Assembly: GCA_951799445.1 (NCBI GenBank)
Contig: OX637297.1
Span: 11,408,001-11,472,000, forward strand
Length of the DNA stretch: 64,000 nucleotides
Direction of reading: 5' to 3'
Origin: Pseudisothecium myosuroides
Lineage: Eukaryota > Streptophyta > Bryopsida > Hypnales > Lembophyllaceae
Shown in pieces: positions 45,493 through 56,879 of this stretch; position 1 is the stretch's first letter, and the number at the start of each line of letters is the position of its first letter. Below the pieces are notes generated by a model. That model saw only the letters and a program-made list of their open reading frames with translations, searched no databases and was not told the origin of the DNA. The position numbers and the translations under genes were made by a program.

Positions 45493-47840
45493 GGCCCCAT
45501 TTCTCTCTCTAGAACACCCCCAATTCTTGTTTTGGGTCCGTGGGTCCAAGTTATTTTGGATATTTTGGCGTTTGAAGCCAAAAACCTCTACGGTGTTTTC
45601 GGAGCACTTTTGGCTCCATTGTTGCTTATTTTCAAGCTTTGAAGGTCCTTAGGGGTCCTTCTACCTTGCCTTGTTTACTCTTTGTGTACTCTTAGTGTTC
45701 TTGTTTTGAGTTGAGAGACCCTCTCTTTTCGTGTGTATCTTTGTTTGTGTCCTTGAGAGCTAGCTTGTGTGGTTTAGAGGCCTTGTGGTGTCTTACACTA
45801 ACCCTAAAGCAACCCCCCACTGTACCTTGGCGATGCCGCTTTGGGGGCCTTTAGCGTGTGAGATTGTTGTGTTGTCACGTGTTCCTAACTTGTGGGGTCT
45901 CTAAGTGCGCTCTTACCCTTGATCTAACGTTTTCCTTGTTGAGTGGACCCCCCCTTGTGGGACGGCGAAGCTTTGACTTTGTGGTGTGGGTTTCTCTTAA
46001 GTATTGGTCTACCTTCTTCTAACTTCTCTCTTGTCGAGTGGACCTCCCTCCGGGACGGCGAAGTTTTGACCCTATGTACGTTTCCTTTTAAAAGTTTTGT
46101 CTTTACCCTCTTCTAAAGTCCCTCCCATTGTGTGAGCCCCCCTTGGAAACGGCAAAGCTTTGAACGTGTGACAAGGTCAAAGTCCTAAAGTGTGTGTTAA
46201 AGTTTAGGCGACGGAGCTTTGAACCCCTAGAGTGCTATCAAGTCCTAAAGTTGGTGTTAAACCCAACTTGACGGCGAAGCTTTGAACCTCCCCCGTGTTT
46301 AGTTCCAAAGTCTAGTTTCCAAGACCTTTGTGGAAACGTCCAGAGTTTAGCTTCCAAGATATGTAGGTTTTCTTTGTGTTTGGCAAGTCCCATGGTTCTA
46401 AGTTTTAGTTAGACTAGGGTTCCCCAAGTTCTAGTTTCCCCCAAGATAATGAGTCTAAGTGTCCCCAAGGTTTAGTTTTCTCCCTAGTTTTTTTAGTCTA
46501 AGTGTCCCCAAGGTTTAGTCTTCCCCCTAGTTTTTTTTAGTCTAAGTGTCTGTGAGCTCCCAATTTGTCACTTGGGACTCGTAGAATTATTTTTTTTGAA
46601 ATTTGCAATTTAAAGTTGATAAAAGTATAGAAAAATCCATAAAAAGAGTGTAGAACCAAAATAGGGTTGTGTCATACCCATTATAGCATTTGGTCTAGAT
46701 TTGTGTTTTTTACTTAGAATCCTCCAAACCTTGCCTAAAAATGGTATAAAAATAACGAAGAGGTTAGATTTGGAGGATTCGAGTCACACAGCCCCAAAAG
46801 GGCTAAATCCCACCATGAATGTGGCGATTCATGGCTAGGTCGGTCCGAGGGATCCACAGCGAGGCCACTAGGTCGGGTCCTAGAGTTAGATTTAGAATTC
46901 CCCATTAGATCGACGAATTCCCAAATCCCGATTGTTAGCATGCAGGAGCCACTCACGCAAGACCGGGCCCGTGGAGGAATCTACAGCCCAAGGATGGTGT
47001 TCGAGGGTGAATCCCATGCCAGGAGTCCAACGGCGAAATTGGTTCGCCAAGATTCCTCCACCTGCAAAAGATTCCCGCACCGTCGCTAATTCAAGGAGAT
47101 GGCCAGTTATAAATCTCCATTGACCAATCGTGCCAGGTACAGAAACACACCCGCACGTCTTTCATGCGACTCCCTGAGAGGTCACGTGAAAAATCCCGGC
47201 ATCTTCCGACTTGCAGAAGAACCTTTTTCCGGGTGGTCAACCCTCCTAACCTCCAACGGGAATTTCATGGAAATTACCCAGGTTACAATAAAATCTCACT
47301 AAAAATTAGACTAGCTTGTTTTATGTTAATAATGCGCTCCGTGAAGTTTCACGACATTCCGATAGCGACAAGTAACCGAACCGGCGAGATTCCTCGGGAA
47401 TTAACCATGTGGCGGGGTCCCCGCCACGTTGACCGGCATTCCGGGCCCATACGATGGCGAAACGAAGTCAACCAAAAGTCCTTCCCGACTCTCTTGCACC
47501 TACCGGAGACCCTAGGCTATTCACATTTCTCAAAATAGGAGACCCCCAAGATCTAGGATTTTACCACGATTTGGTTTTTAAACTAAATTAGCCTACGATG
47601 GGTTTTTGGCCTCGATACGGGGGATAGGGGAGTCTACGACTAAACATGGCGTTCTGGATCCAACGGTGCAATCCGTTCGGCGATTGGAGCTAATCTCCAA
47701 AAGTTAGAATGTTGGTCCAGCATAGATGGTAGAAGTAGAAATTTAGGATGTAGGATGAAAATCTTTGAGGATGAGGATGAAAATCCCCGTTGATAAGGTT
47801 ACCTTAGAACTCTAGAGGGAGGGGTGAGCCCTTGGAAACC

Positions 47841-47848
47841 TATATAAG
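47841..47848 (+). promoter_or_regulatory. TATA box of inner LTR-like unit
   Basis: TATATAAG in the same context as at 45485, 1.29 kb from the unit's start. Confidence 0.7.
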
Positions 47849-48249
47849 GGCCCCATTTCTCTCTCTAGAACACCCCCAATTCTTGTTTTGGGTCCGTGGG
47901 TCCAAGTTATTTTGGATATTTTGGCGTTTGAAGCCAAAAACCTCTACGGTGTTTTCGAAGCACTTTTGGCTCCATTGTTGCTTATTTTCAAGCTTTGAAG
48001 GTCCTTGGGGGTCCTTCTACCTTGCTTTGTGTACTCTTTTGTGAAGTTTTTGGTACCTTGTTGTAAGTAGAGAGCCTCTCTCTCCCTCTTGTACGTGTTG
48101 TGTTCTAACTTGTGAAGTTTAAGAGTCTTTTTGTATCTTGCACTAATCTTAAAGTCACCCCCCACCGTACCTTGGCGATGCCGCTTTGGGGGGCCTTTAG
48201 CGTGTGAGCTTTGTGTTGCCACATGGTCTAACTTGTGTGCTTTCTCTTT

Positions 48250-48605
48250 GTGTTTTTTCTTACACCTTCTTCTAACCTTCTCCTTGTTGAGTGGACCCCC
48301 CTCCGGGACGGCGAAGCTTTGAACCTCCTTTGTGCATGTTTTCTAAGTTATCCCAAACCCTCTTCTAATCTTCTCCTTGTTGAGTGGACCCCCCTCCGGG
48401 ACGGTGAAGCTTTGAACTTCTTTTGTGCATGTTTTCTAAGTTATCCCAAACCCTCTTCTAATCTTCTCCTTGTTGAGTGGATCCCCCTCCGGGACGACGA
48501 AGCTTTGAACCTCCTTTGTGCATGTTTTCTAAGTTATTCCAAACCCTCTTCTAATCTTCCCCTTGTTGAGTGGACCCCCCTCCGAGACGGCGAAGCTTTG
48601 AACTA
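48250..48605 (+). repeat. Four-copy 92-bp tandem repeat inside inner unit
   Basis: Each unit contains CTTCTAA(C/T)CTTCTCCTTGTTG, GAGTGGACCCCCCTCCG, GGACGGCGAAGCTTTGAAC and TTTGTGCATG. The unit length is near but not a multiple that preserves one frame throughout. The outer unit has only diverged relatives at about 45920-46060. Confidence 0.75.
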
Positions 48606-49215
48606 GTGACAAAGTTGAAGTCCTAAAGCGTGTGTTAAAAGTGTAGACGGCGGAGCTTTGAACCCCCGAGGTGCCAAGAAGTCCTAAAGTTGGTGTTAAA
48701 ACCAATCTAACGGCGAAGCTTTGCACCTCCCTCGTGTTTAGTTCCAAAGTCTAGTTTCCAAGACCTTTGTGGAAACCTCCAGAGTTTAGCTTCCAAGATA
48801 TGTAGGTTCCTTTGCATTTAGTGAAGTTTAGTTGTTCCCCAAGTGTTTAGTGAGTCTGAGTGTTCCCCAAGTTAGTGTGTCTAAGTTACTCCCCAAGTAT
48901 TTAGTGAGTCTGAGTATTCCCCAAGTTTTAGTGTGACTAAATTGTTCCCCAAGTTCTATTTCCCTTAAGTCCTATTTTCCCCAAGTTTTAGTGTGACTAA
49001 ATTGTTCCCCAAGTTCTATTTCCCTCAAGTCCTATTTTCCCCAAGTTCTATTTTTCCCAAGTCTTATTTTCCCCAAGTTCTATTTCCCTCAAGTCCTATT
49101 TTCTCCAAGTTGTTTTCCCCAAGTTCTATTTTTCCTAAGTTCTATTTTCTCCAAGTTTTCTTTCCCTTAGTTCACCAAAAATCCAGTTTGCCCAAAAATC
49201 CAGTTTTCCCTTAGT

Positions 49216-49382
49216 AGTCAAGGTGCAGAGCCAAAACAGACCAGATCAAGTCGAGAACCAAACAGACCAGATCAAGTCGAGAACCAAACAGACCAGATCA
49301 GTCGAGAACCAAACAGACCAAATCAAGTCGGGAACCAAACAGACCAGATCAAGTCGAGAGCCAGAACAGACCAGGTCACATC
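49216..49382 (+). repeat. Minisatellite of inner unit
   Basis: Six to seven copies of a 25-27 bp unit AACAGACCAGATCAAGTCGAG plus AACCA. The equivalent place in the outer unit holds an unrelated minisatellite (52010-52190). Confidence 0.8.
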
Positions 49383-50098
49383 ATCCGATATCAAAAGAAA
49401 ACAAATAAATAAATTATTTATTTATTTATTTTTGAACCCGACCCTCCAGCAGCTAGCCAGCCAGCCGGGAGGCCAGGCTTGGTCCGGCAGGCAGTTGGGG
49501 CCCCAGTTCGGTCCCCATTTTTGAACTCCTTTTTCTTGATTTTTGGTTTTTCTCACACTAGATAAACAAAACAAAGGAAAATGGGGGGCTGACCTATTGC
49601 TAAGTAGGGATTAGGGTCTAAAATCAAAAAGGGAGAAGGGAGAAAAGAGCGGAGCACCACCGTACCTGCACACAAGGAAGTCTCACCCTCACCAACAACT
49701 ACAAAACACTCTACACACAATGGAAGAAGGATAGTGAACAATCGAATGAAATAGGGGAGAGGTGAGAGAGACGATAAATAGTGACCTAGGCTTAGGCTTA
49801 GGTAGGATTAGAAAAGGAAATCTTGAGAATTTGTGGTGACCGTTGGGAGGAGGATTAGGATGACACAAAGGCAAATTGTGTAAGAGGGTAGGAAGAACAT
49901 TTAAACCCTTCTCGTAGTTTGAAACCATAGTGTAAGACTCATAAAAGCTTAGGTGGAATAGTGCTAGTGTAGAAGAGAGGGGAAGAAAGAAAAGAAAAGG
50001 AGGAAGGAAAAGAGGGAGTTTAGATCATCAAAAATTGTAATATTTTCTCAATAAGCGGTGAGCTTGAAGAAAAATTCAAAACAAAGCCAAAGACTACC

Positions 50099-50161
50099 AT
50101 GGAGCGTGAGGATGTACACGTGGACGTGGACGAAGTCATTTCCGACACCGGTAGTGAAGAG
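50099..50161 (+). CDS. Short coding exon within inner LTR-like unit
   Basis: ATG in a favourable context (ACCATGGAG) opens 21 codons, MEREDVHVDVDEVISDTGSE and a final E, ending at a strong donor GAG/GTGAGT. The outer copy has the same exon with one silent and one conservative change and the same donor. It looks like the first coding exon of an LTR-driven spliced transcript whose remaining exons (in the lost internal region) are absent here. That reading is inference. Confidence 0.45.
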
Positions 50162-51124
50162 GTGAGTTTTTGATTTAGTCTTTGATGTTTCTCCCTAATT
50201 AGCATTTATTTTCCTAATCAGCCCTTAGAGCGTGATTAGCATCCGTGATTAGTGCAAATTAGAAGTTTAGATTCAAAAGTCTATAGATTAGTGATAGGGG
50301 TTTCCGAAAACATCTTATAATTAAGATTTGACCGTAAACTGACCGCGTTAGGCTAAGTTAAGCGGTAGGGGGTAGGACGGAGGAATTTTGAGTAGAAATC
50401 ATCCAAAAAGAATCATGGACGGACCTTAGGGGTTTAAATTAGAAAGAGAATTTAGGATTAAAATTAGGGATTAATTAGCGGTTAGAATTAGAATCAATTT
50501 ACATTTTATTTCTTAAAGTTAAAATTCTAAGGTCAAAATCTAGAGTTAACTTTGGGAAGTTAAAAAGTAGAATTAATTTGGAAGTTTAACTTAGGGGATT
50601 AAAATTTCCAGTGAAACCTTAGGGTAGCTTAGAAAAGGAAGTTAGGGTTAATTAGGAGTAAAAAATTCCGAGTGGGAAGTAGAAATTAAAAAGTAAAACC
50701 TTGGACTAAATTTAGGGGGTAGAAATTACGAGTAGATTTTTAGTTAGAAATAGAGTTAAAATTAGAAGTCAAAACTCAGAGTAAACTGTGGAAATAAGTT
50801 TAGAAGTTAAGCCCTAGAGTTAAAAAGTTGGAGTTAAATTTAGGAGGATAACACTTAGAGTTAAACTAGGATTAAAACGATAGGATTAAAGTTGGAAGTA
50901 GAAAGTCAAAAGTCAAAAGTCAAAAGTTAAGATTAAATTTAAAGGTTAAACTTTAGAGTCAATTGGGGAGTAAAAAGTTATAGTAAAAGGCTAAAAGTAG
51001 AAGCTAAAAGTTAAGAGGTAGAAGTTAAAGTTAGAGTTGTTGGAAGTAGAAAAGATCTAGAGTCAAAGTGAAAACATAGAGTCAAACCTAGAGGTTAAAA
51101 TTTAGAATTAATTCTAGAAGTAAA

Positions 51125-51410
51125 AACTTAGAGTTAAAAGTTAAAACATAGAGTTAAAATTCAAGGGTAAATCTTAGAGTTAATTTAGGAGTAAAAACTT
51201 AGAGTTAAAAGTTAAAACATAGAGTTAAAATTCAAGGGTAAATCTTAGAGTTAATTTAGGAGTAAAAACTTAGAGTTAAAAGTTAAAACATAGAGTTAAA
51301 ATTCAAGGGTAAATCTTAGAGTTAATTTAGGAGTAAAAACTTAGAGTTAAAAGTTAAAACATAGAGTTAAAATTCAAGGGTAAATCTTAGAGTTAATTTA
51401 GGAATAGAAA
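51125..51410 (+). repeat. About 60-bp tandem repeat in purine-rich tail
   Basis: Four nearly identical units containing AAAACTTAGAGTTAAAAG, TTAAAACATAGAG and CAAGGGTAAATCTTAG. The outer copy has only diverged AGAGTTAAA repeats here, so amplification happened in the inner copy. Confidence 0.8.
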
Positions 51411-52009
51411 CCTAAAGTCAAAAGTCAAAACATCGAGCACAAGTCGGTAGTTAATATTTAAGAATCAAGTTAAAGAAGTAAAATCTAGAGTTACATTCCG
51501 AAGTTGGAACTTTAGGGGTAGTTTTTAAAAGTAGAACTCCTAGGTGAAGTCTTAGAAATCCAAGATAGTCTTAGGGGTTCATGGAAGGAACATAGGGGTT
51601 CCCCTTTTTATGTAGTTAGGGACGTTATAAATGACGCCGACTACTCAGTCGACCCTCGACATAGGATAGATAGTTAGGGAGTTCGGATTTCACCATCACT
51701 CTAAACATCGCAGTTAACTTGTGAGTTACTACATGCATTACTAATTATTCGCTGCCATCCACGACACTTAGGAAACGTTAGCAAAAAAGATCCATTGCTT
51801 GGAAGGCACAGTGGACCGCGCTCACATCACCCCCATATATTAAAAAATGTGGATAAAAGCATAGAACCTGGTCGGTGTTCGCTTTATTACCAAGGGTGGG
51901 TAATCTAGCGCCCACAGTGTCCCCAAGGTTTAGTTTTCCCCCTAGTTCTTTTTTCCTTTGAGTTATTTTTTTTAGCCTAGCCTACCCAAAGTTTGCAAGA
52001 AAAAAACCA

Positions 52010-52195
52010 GTCTAAGTTCACAGTCAAGTTCACAGTCCAGTTCACAGTCCAGTTTACAGCAAGTTCACAGTCCAGTTCACAGTCCAGTTCACGATCCAGT
52101 TCACAGCCAGTTCACAGTCCAGTTCACAGCTAGTCACAGTCCAGTTCACAGCCAGTCACAGTCCAGTCACAGCCAGTCACAAGTCCAGTTCAGAA
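52010..52195 (+). repeat. Minisatellite of outer unit
   Basis: Tandem CAGTTCACAGTC units with small deletions. It occupies the place taken by a different minisatellite in the inner copy. Confidence 0.8.
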
Positions 52196-52911
52196 AAACA
52201 GAACGTAACAAAAAAAATAAAAAATAATAATTAATTAAAAAATTAATTATTGAACCGACCCCCCTCCAACCAGCAAGAGGCCGGCCAGCAGGAGGTCGGC
52301 TTGGCTCGGCAGGCTTGGTCCAGGGCCCTGGGCTCCACATTCTCCTTGTTTTTTTTGAATTTTTCCTTTCCTAAACAAAAAAGAGGTGTTGGATTAGATG
52401 GGCTAGGGGTAGAGTAGGGGAGTAGGAACTAGGGAAAAGAGTCTAAAAAGGGAAGAGGGAGAAGAGAAATAGAGGTTGCCATTCCAATCGCCACCTGCAC
52501 AAAAACATCCGATCCAACCTGCATCACCACTCACACCTACACACAATGGAATGAAATTAGGGAGAAGGATGTGTTATAGGAGTGGAAAGGAGAGAGACGA
52601 TGAATAGTGCCTAGTTAGGAGATTAGGTAGGAAATCTAGAAGAACTCCTTGCAACCGTTGGGAGGAGGATTAGGATGACACAAAGCAAGGTTGCGTAAGA
52701 GGGTAGGAAGAACATTTAAACCCTTCTCGTAGTTTGAAACCATAGTGTAAGACTCATAAAAGCTTAGGTGGAATAGTGCTAGTGTAGAAGAAAGAGGAAG
52801 AAAGAAAAGAAAGGAGGAAGGGAAAGAGGGAGTTTAGATCATCAAAAATTGTAATATTTTCTCAATAAGCGGTGAGCTTGGAAAAAATTCAAAACAAAGC
52901 CAAAGACTACC

Positions 52912-52974
52912 ATGGAGCGTGAGGATGTACACGTGGACGTGGACGAAGTTATTTCCGACACCAGTAGTGAAGAG
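52912..52974 (+). CDS. Short coding exon within outer LTR-like unit
   Basis: The 21-codon counterpart of the exon at 50099, MEREDVHVDVDEVISDTSSE and a final E, again ending at GAG/GTGAGT. The differences from the inner copy are GTC to GTT (silent) and G to S. Surrounding DNA carries more changes, which hints at past constraint, but the sample is small. Confidence 0.45.
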
Positions 52975-54714
52975 GTGAGTTTTTGAGTTAATCTTTGATG
53001 TTTCTCCCTAATTAGCATTTATTTTTCTAATCAGCCCTTAGAGCGTGATTAGCATCCGAGATTAGTGCAAATTAGAAGTTTAGAGTCAAATAATTATAGA
53101 TTAGGAATAGAGGTTTCCGAAAACATCTTATAATTAAGATTCGACCGTAAACTGACTGCATTAGGCTAAGTTAAGCAATAGGGGGTAGGATGGAGGAATT
53201 TTGAATAAAATTTCATCCAAAAAGAACCATGGACGGAAATTAGGTTTAAATTAGAAGGAGAATTTAGGATTAAAATTAGGGATTAATTAGCAGTTAGAAT
53301 TAAAATCAATTTACACTTTTACTTTTTAAAGTTAAACTTCTAAGGTCAAAATCTAGAGTTAACTTTGGGGAGTTAAAAAATAGAATTAATTTAGAACTTT
53401 AACTTAGGGGTTTAAACTCTCAAGTCAAATCTTAGGGTAGGTTCATGTAAGAGTTTAGAGTTGATTAGGGAGTCAGAAATTAGAGTAGAAAATAGAGGTC
53501 AACAGTAGAATTGAAAATTAACTTAGGAAGGAGATTTTTGAGTTAGGAATAGAGTAAAAAGTAGAGGTCAAAACTTGGAGTAACATTTAGAGTTCATCTA
53601 GGATTAAAACGATAGGATTAAAGTTGGAAGTAGAAAGTCAAAAGTCAAAAGTCAAAAGTTAAGATTAAATTTAAAGGTTAAACTTTAGAGTCAAGGGGGG
53701 AAGTAAAAAGTTAGAGTAAAAAGCTAAAGTGAAAAGTGAAAAGTTATAGTTAGATTTAGAGGGTAAATCTTAGAGTTAGTTGGAAGTAGAAAAAATCTAG
53801 AGTCAAAGTGAAAACGTAGAGTTAAACCTGGAGGTTAAGATTGGGAATTAATTTTAGAAGTAAAAATTTAGAGTTAAAAGTCAAAAACCTAGAGTTAAAT
53901 TAGGAGTAAAAATCTACAGTAAAAAAGTGAAAAGTTAGAGTTAACTTTAAAGGATAAATCTTAGAGTAGTTTAGAAATAAGAACATTGAATTAAAAGTGA
54001 AACTTAGAATTACCCTAGAAGGTTAAAGCTTGGAAGTTAGGAGTTGAAGTTGATTTAGAAGTAAAAACCTAGAGTTAAAAGTCAAAACGTAGAGTTAAAT
54101 TTAGAAGGGTAAATTTAGAATAGAATAGAAGAGTAAAAACTTAGAGTTAAAAGTTAAACCTAGAGTTAAATTCCGAGGATAAATTTCAGAGTTAAATTAG
54201 GAGTAAAAACCTAGAGTCAAAAGTCGGTAGTTAATATTTAAAACCAAGTTAAAAGAGTAAAAATCTAGAGTTTCATTTAGAGGTCGAAAATTAGAGTAAG
54301 AGTTGAACCTTAGAATTAGTCTTTAGAAGTAGAACTTCTAGGTGGAGTCTTAAAACCCCACGATAGTCTTAGAGGTTCATGGAAGGAACATAGGGGTTCC
54401 CCTTTTTACGTAGTTAGGGACGTTAGAAATGACGCCAACTACCCAGTCTACCCTTGACATAGGATAGATAGTTAGAGAGTCAGGATTTCACCATCACTCT
54501 GAACATCGCAGTTAACTTGTGAGTTACTACATGCATTACTAATTATTCGCTGCCATCCACGACACTTAGGAAACGTTAGCAAAAAAGATCCATTGCTTGG
54601 AAGGCACAGTGGACCGCGCTCACATCACCCCCATATATTAAAAATTGTGGATAAAGGCATAGAACCTGGTCGGTGTTCGCTTTATTACCAAGGGTGGGTA
54701 ATCTAGCGCCCACA

Positions 54715-55158
54715 AGCGCATAGGCTCCTGCTGCGACTATTGAATCCAGAGTGTAGTGACAACAAAACAACTTTAGCATTCAAGCAGAGTATTGGCACAT
54801 TGCACCGAGATGAGATTAGTGGTGTGGGAGCAATGGTAAGAGTAGAAGGAGGCCAAGTCAGGTCAGAGAGCGCTCCATCGAGTGCAGGGCTTAGGGACCT
54901 TTGTCCTTACAGGGTGTCATTTTCTGATTTAGATGCAGTCTGGGGTTTAGGCAAATTGAAAGTGAGATTCTTGGAATTGCCACAAGTGAAGTCAAGTTCA
55001 TGGAGGTAGAGTGCAAGAAAATTGGGGACAAGCTTCTTGGATTCAAGTTTACTATGGATGATCGGCACACCACAGCAAAGGAAGATGAAGCGAAGGTGTT
55101 GCAACTGCAAGTAGAGTTCGAGAGAGCTGCAAAGGCGGTTTTAGAAGTGGAGCCGCAG
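54715..55158 (+). pseudogene. Coiled-coil/RING gene, exons right of the LTR-like insertion
   Basis: Coding resumes at 54716 in the frame of 43723-44190. The first part ends at ATG/GTAAGAG (54835) and the next exon is 54913-55158 after TTGTCCTTACAG; the 77-bp intron is in phase 0. A TGA at 54925-54927 breaks the second exon. The peptide runs through IESEILGIATSEVKFMEVECKK and a helical LQLQVEFERAAKAVLEVEPQ. It ends at CAG/GTATGC, again in phase 0. Confidence 0.6.
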
Positions 55159-55909
55159 GTATGCGTTTGTATTTACCTTGTTTTGGTTTTCCTGGGAATT
55201 TAGTAGTATGGATTGCTTATGGTGGTTTGAGGGTTTTGCTTAGGACGTTGCTGTTGTGGATTGCTTAGGGTGGGTTTAGGTTTCGGAATTTGACTTAGTT
55301 GCTGTGGATTGCTTAGGGTGGATTTAAATTTCCAAATTGGACTAAGCTACTGTAGATTGCTTAGGGTAGGTTTAGGTTTAGGAATTTGACTTAGCTGTTG
55401 GTGATTGCTTAGGGTGGGTTAGTTTTCTTGGGAATTCAAATGGTGTAGATTGCTTAGGGTGGTTTTAGGGTTCTGTTTAGGATTTTGCTGCTGTAGATTG
55501 CTTAGGTTGGGTTTATGTTTTTGAATTTCACTTCGCTGCTGTGGATTGCTTAGGGTGGGCTTACGTTTTGGAATATCACTTAGTTGGTGTAGATTGTGTA
55601 GGCTAGGTTTAGGTTTTGGAATTTAGCTTAGCTGCTGTGGATTGCCCTAGGTGGATTTAGGTTTCGGAATTGGACTTAGCTGTTGGTGATTGCTTAGGGT
55701 GGATTAGTTTTCTTGGAATTTTGCTGCTGTGGATTGTGGAAGGTAGGTTTAGGTTTAGGAATTTGATTTAGCTGCTATGGATTGCTTAGGGTGGGTTTAG
55801 GCTTTGGAGTGGACTTCACAGTTGTGGATTGCTTAGGATGGATTTAGGGATCAGAGTTTAGACGGGATTTTCTGAGCTCTCATAATTGGACTTCTTTCTG
55901 TATGTGCAG
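55159..55909 (+). other. Intron made largely of tandem repeats
   Basis: GTATGC...TATGTGCAG, 751 bp, phase 0. About twelve diverged units of 55-65 bp, with GTGGATTGCTTAGGGTGG, TTTAGGTTT and GGAATTTGACTTAGCTG, fill most of it. The word TTAGGGTGGGTTTAG recalls telomere repeats but the unit is longer. Confidence 0.65.
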
Positions 55910-56635
55910 GCTATCGGCATTTCCGTCGAATGTGTTGAGCACGATGAGTTCAAACAGAAGTTAGGAATCCTGCGGAGTAAGAAGGATTCACTTAAGAGGA
56001 AGCTGGACGTTTCTTGATTTGTGGTAGAGTCCAGTCGAGAGAGGGCAATAAAGGGGGAGGACTTCTATTAAGACATTGAAGAGGAGCAGATGAAAGCTGA
56101 ATCAGATCTCCAAATTCTGAGGAGGGAGATTGTTGACACGAAGAGACATACAGCCTCTATGGAGGAGCAATGTGGCCAAATGGAAAAGGGAAGTGGTCTG
56201 TCGTTGTGGCCCAAGCCAGCGCTCCATCCGCCAATGGAAAATGATGTACACATGAACCCTCCAAATTTGCAGCTACATCCTTGTGTGTTTTGCAATAGAG
56301 GTTATCCGTATTATGATATTGTCATTGCTTCTTGCAAGCACATTTATCATATCTTTTGCGCAGCAGCACTTGCCAAAGTCGACAACAGGTGCACTCATTG
56401 TAATGAGGTTTTCCACCCTCATTGGTGGCAAAATTTTGGCTTGCAAGCTGCATACTCAGGGTTGGAAGACAAGACCGTCAAGCTCAAATTACCAGTGAAG
56501 TTAGAAGAGCTGAGGCAACGTATGAATGAGAATGCCAGTTTGCATGTACTGAATTGTAAGTGTGTTCCTTGTTTGATGGCTGCCTACTATAGTGCTCCTC
56601 TAGGTGTGTTTTTATGCTCCTTTCAGTGCTTTTGA
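55910..56635 (+). pseudogene. Coiled-coil/RING gene, zinc-binding exon
   Basis: Starts in phase 0 after GTGCAG. TGA (56015-56017) and TAA (56069-56071) interrupt it, both explainable by C-to-T changes. After a coiled coil (MKAESDLQILRREIVDTK...) comes a RING-like cysteine/histidine array: C-x2-C (CVFC), C-x-H-x2-H-x2-C (CKHIYHIFC) and C-x2-C (CTHC), followed by HPHWWQNFGL. RING-type domains usually serve in ubiquitin transfer or protein contacts. The spacing is close to but not a textbook RING, so another zinc finger is possible. The end at 56633 may lie past the real donor near 56556 (AATT/GTAAGTG). Confidence 0.6.
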
Positions 56636-56879
56636 TAAGGACATCAAGCAATTGATTAGAAGCCCTTATTGCGGAAGCTCTTGTGCTGCTTGCCTCAAAG
56701 TACTTTCACCTTAATTCATTGTGGAAATGCTTGGTAGAAAGTGCCCTCCTACTTTTGCAGGTACGCTTGTTCCTTACTGCTTATGACAGGGTCATTACCA
56801 ATTACAAATAGTACTCATTGCTTAGAGAAGGCCCTCACTGCTGAGAGTTGAAGTGCTTATAACTTACTTTGTGAGTGTG

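Larger units (their letters stand above)
46551..51916 (+). mobile_element. Inner giant solo-LTR-like unit
   Basis: A complete 5,366-bp copy with the same ends as the outer unit, flanked on both sides by a perfect 5-bp duplication GTGTC (46546-46550 and 51917-51921). It was therefore inserted into the outer copy. The first 1.5 kb is nearly identical to the outer unit. Later parts differ by tandem-repeat turnover: four 92-bp units near 48250-48600 and an AACAGACCAGATCAAGTCGAG minisatellite near 49230-49380. A 60-bp repeat with AGAGTTAAAAGTTAAAACAT occurs four times at about 51125-51400. No retroelement enzyme is encoded. Confidence 0.85.
44195..54714 (+). mobile_element. Outer giant solo-LTR-like unit, interrupted by an inner copy
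   Basis: Begins TGTGAGCTCCC and ends TAGCGCCCACA (TG...CA). It is flanked by AGCCC/AGCGC and inserted in an exon. Its own sequence is 44195-46550 plus 51922-54714, about 5,149 bp, broken by the inner unit 46551-51916, which has the same ends. No reverse transcriptase, integrase, protease or Gag was found. It contains a TATA box (45485), repeated GGCGAAGCTTTGAAC words (about 45900-46300), a (CAGTTCACAGTC)n minisatellite (about 52010-52190), a short conserved coding exon (52912) and a long purine-rich AGAGTTAAA tail. A solo LTR left by recombination of a giant-LTR retrotransposon is the best fit. Confidence 0.8.

Noticed and set aside
44576..47538. Open frames of 201 and 124 residues in both giant LTR-like units
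   Set aside because: The frame is shared because the DNA is nearly identical. It is broken by a shift in the inner copy and lacks recognisable composition or domains.
48235..48606. A 123-residue repetitive open frame (LVEWTPLRDG repeats)
   Set aside because: Caused by the 92-bp tandem repeat that happens to stay open.
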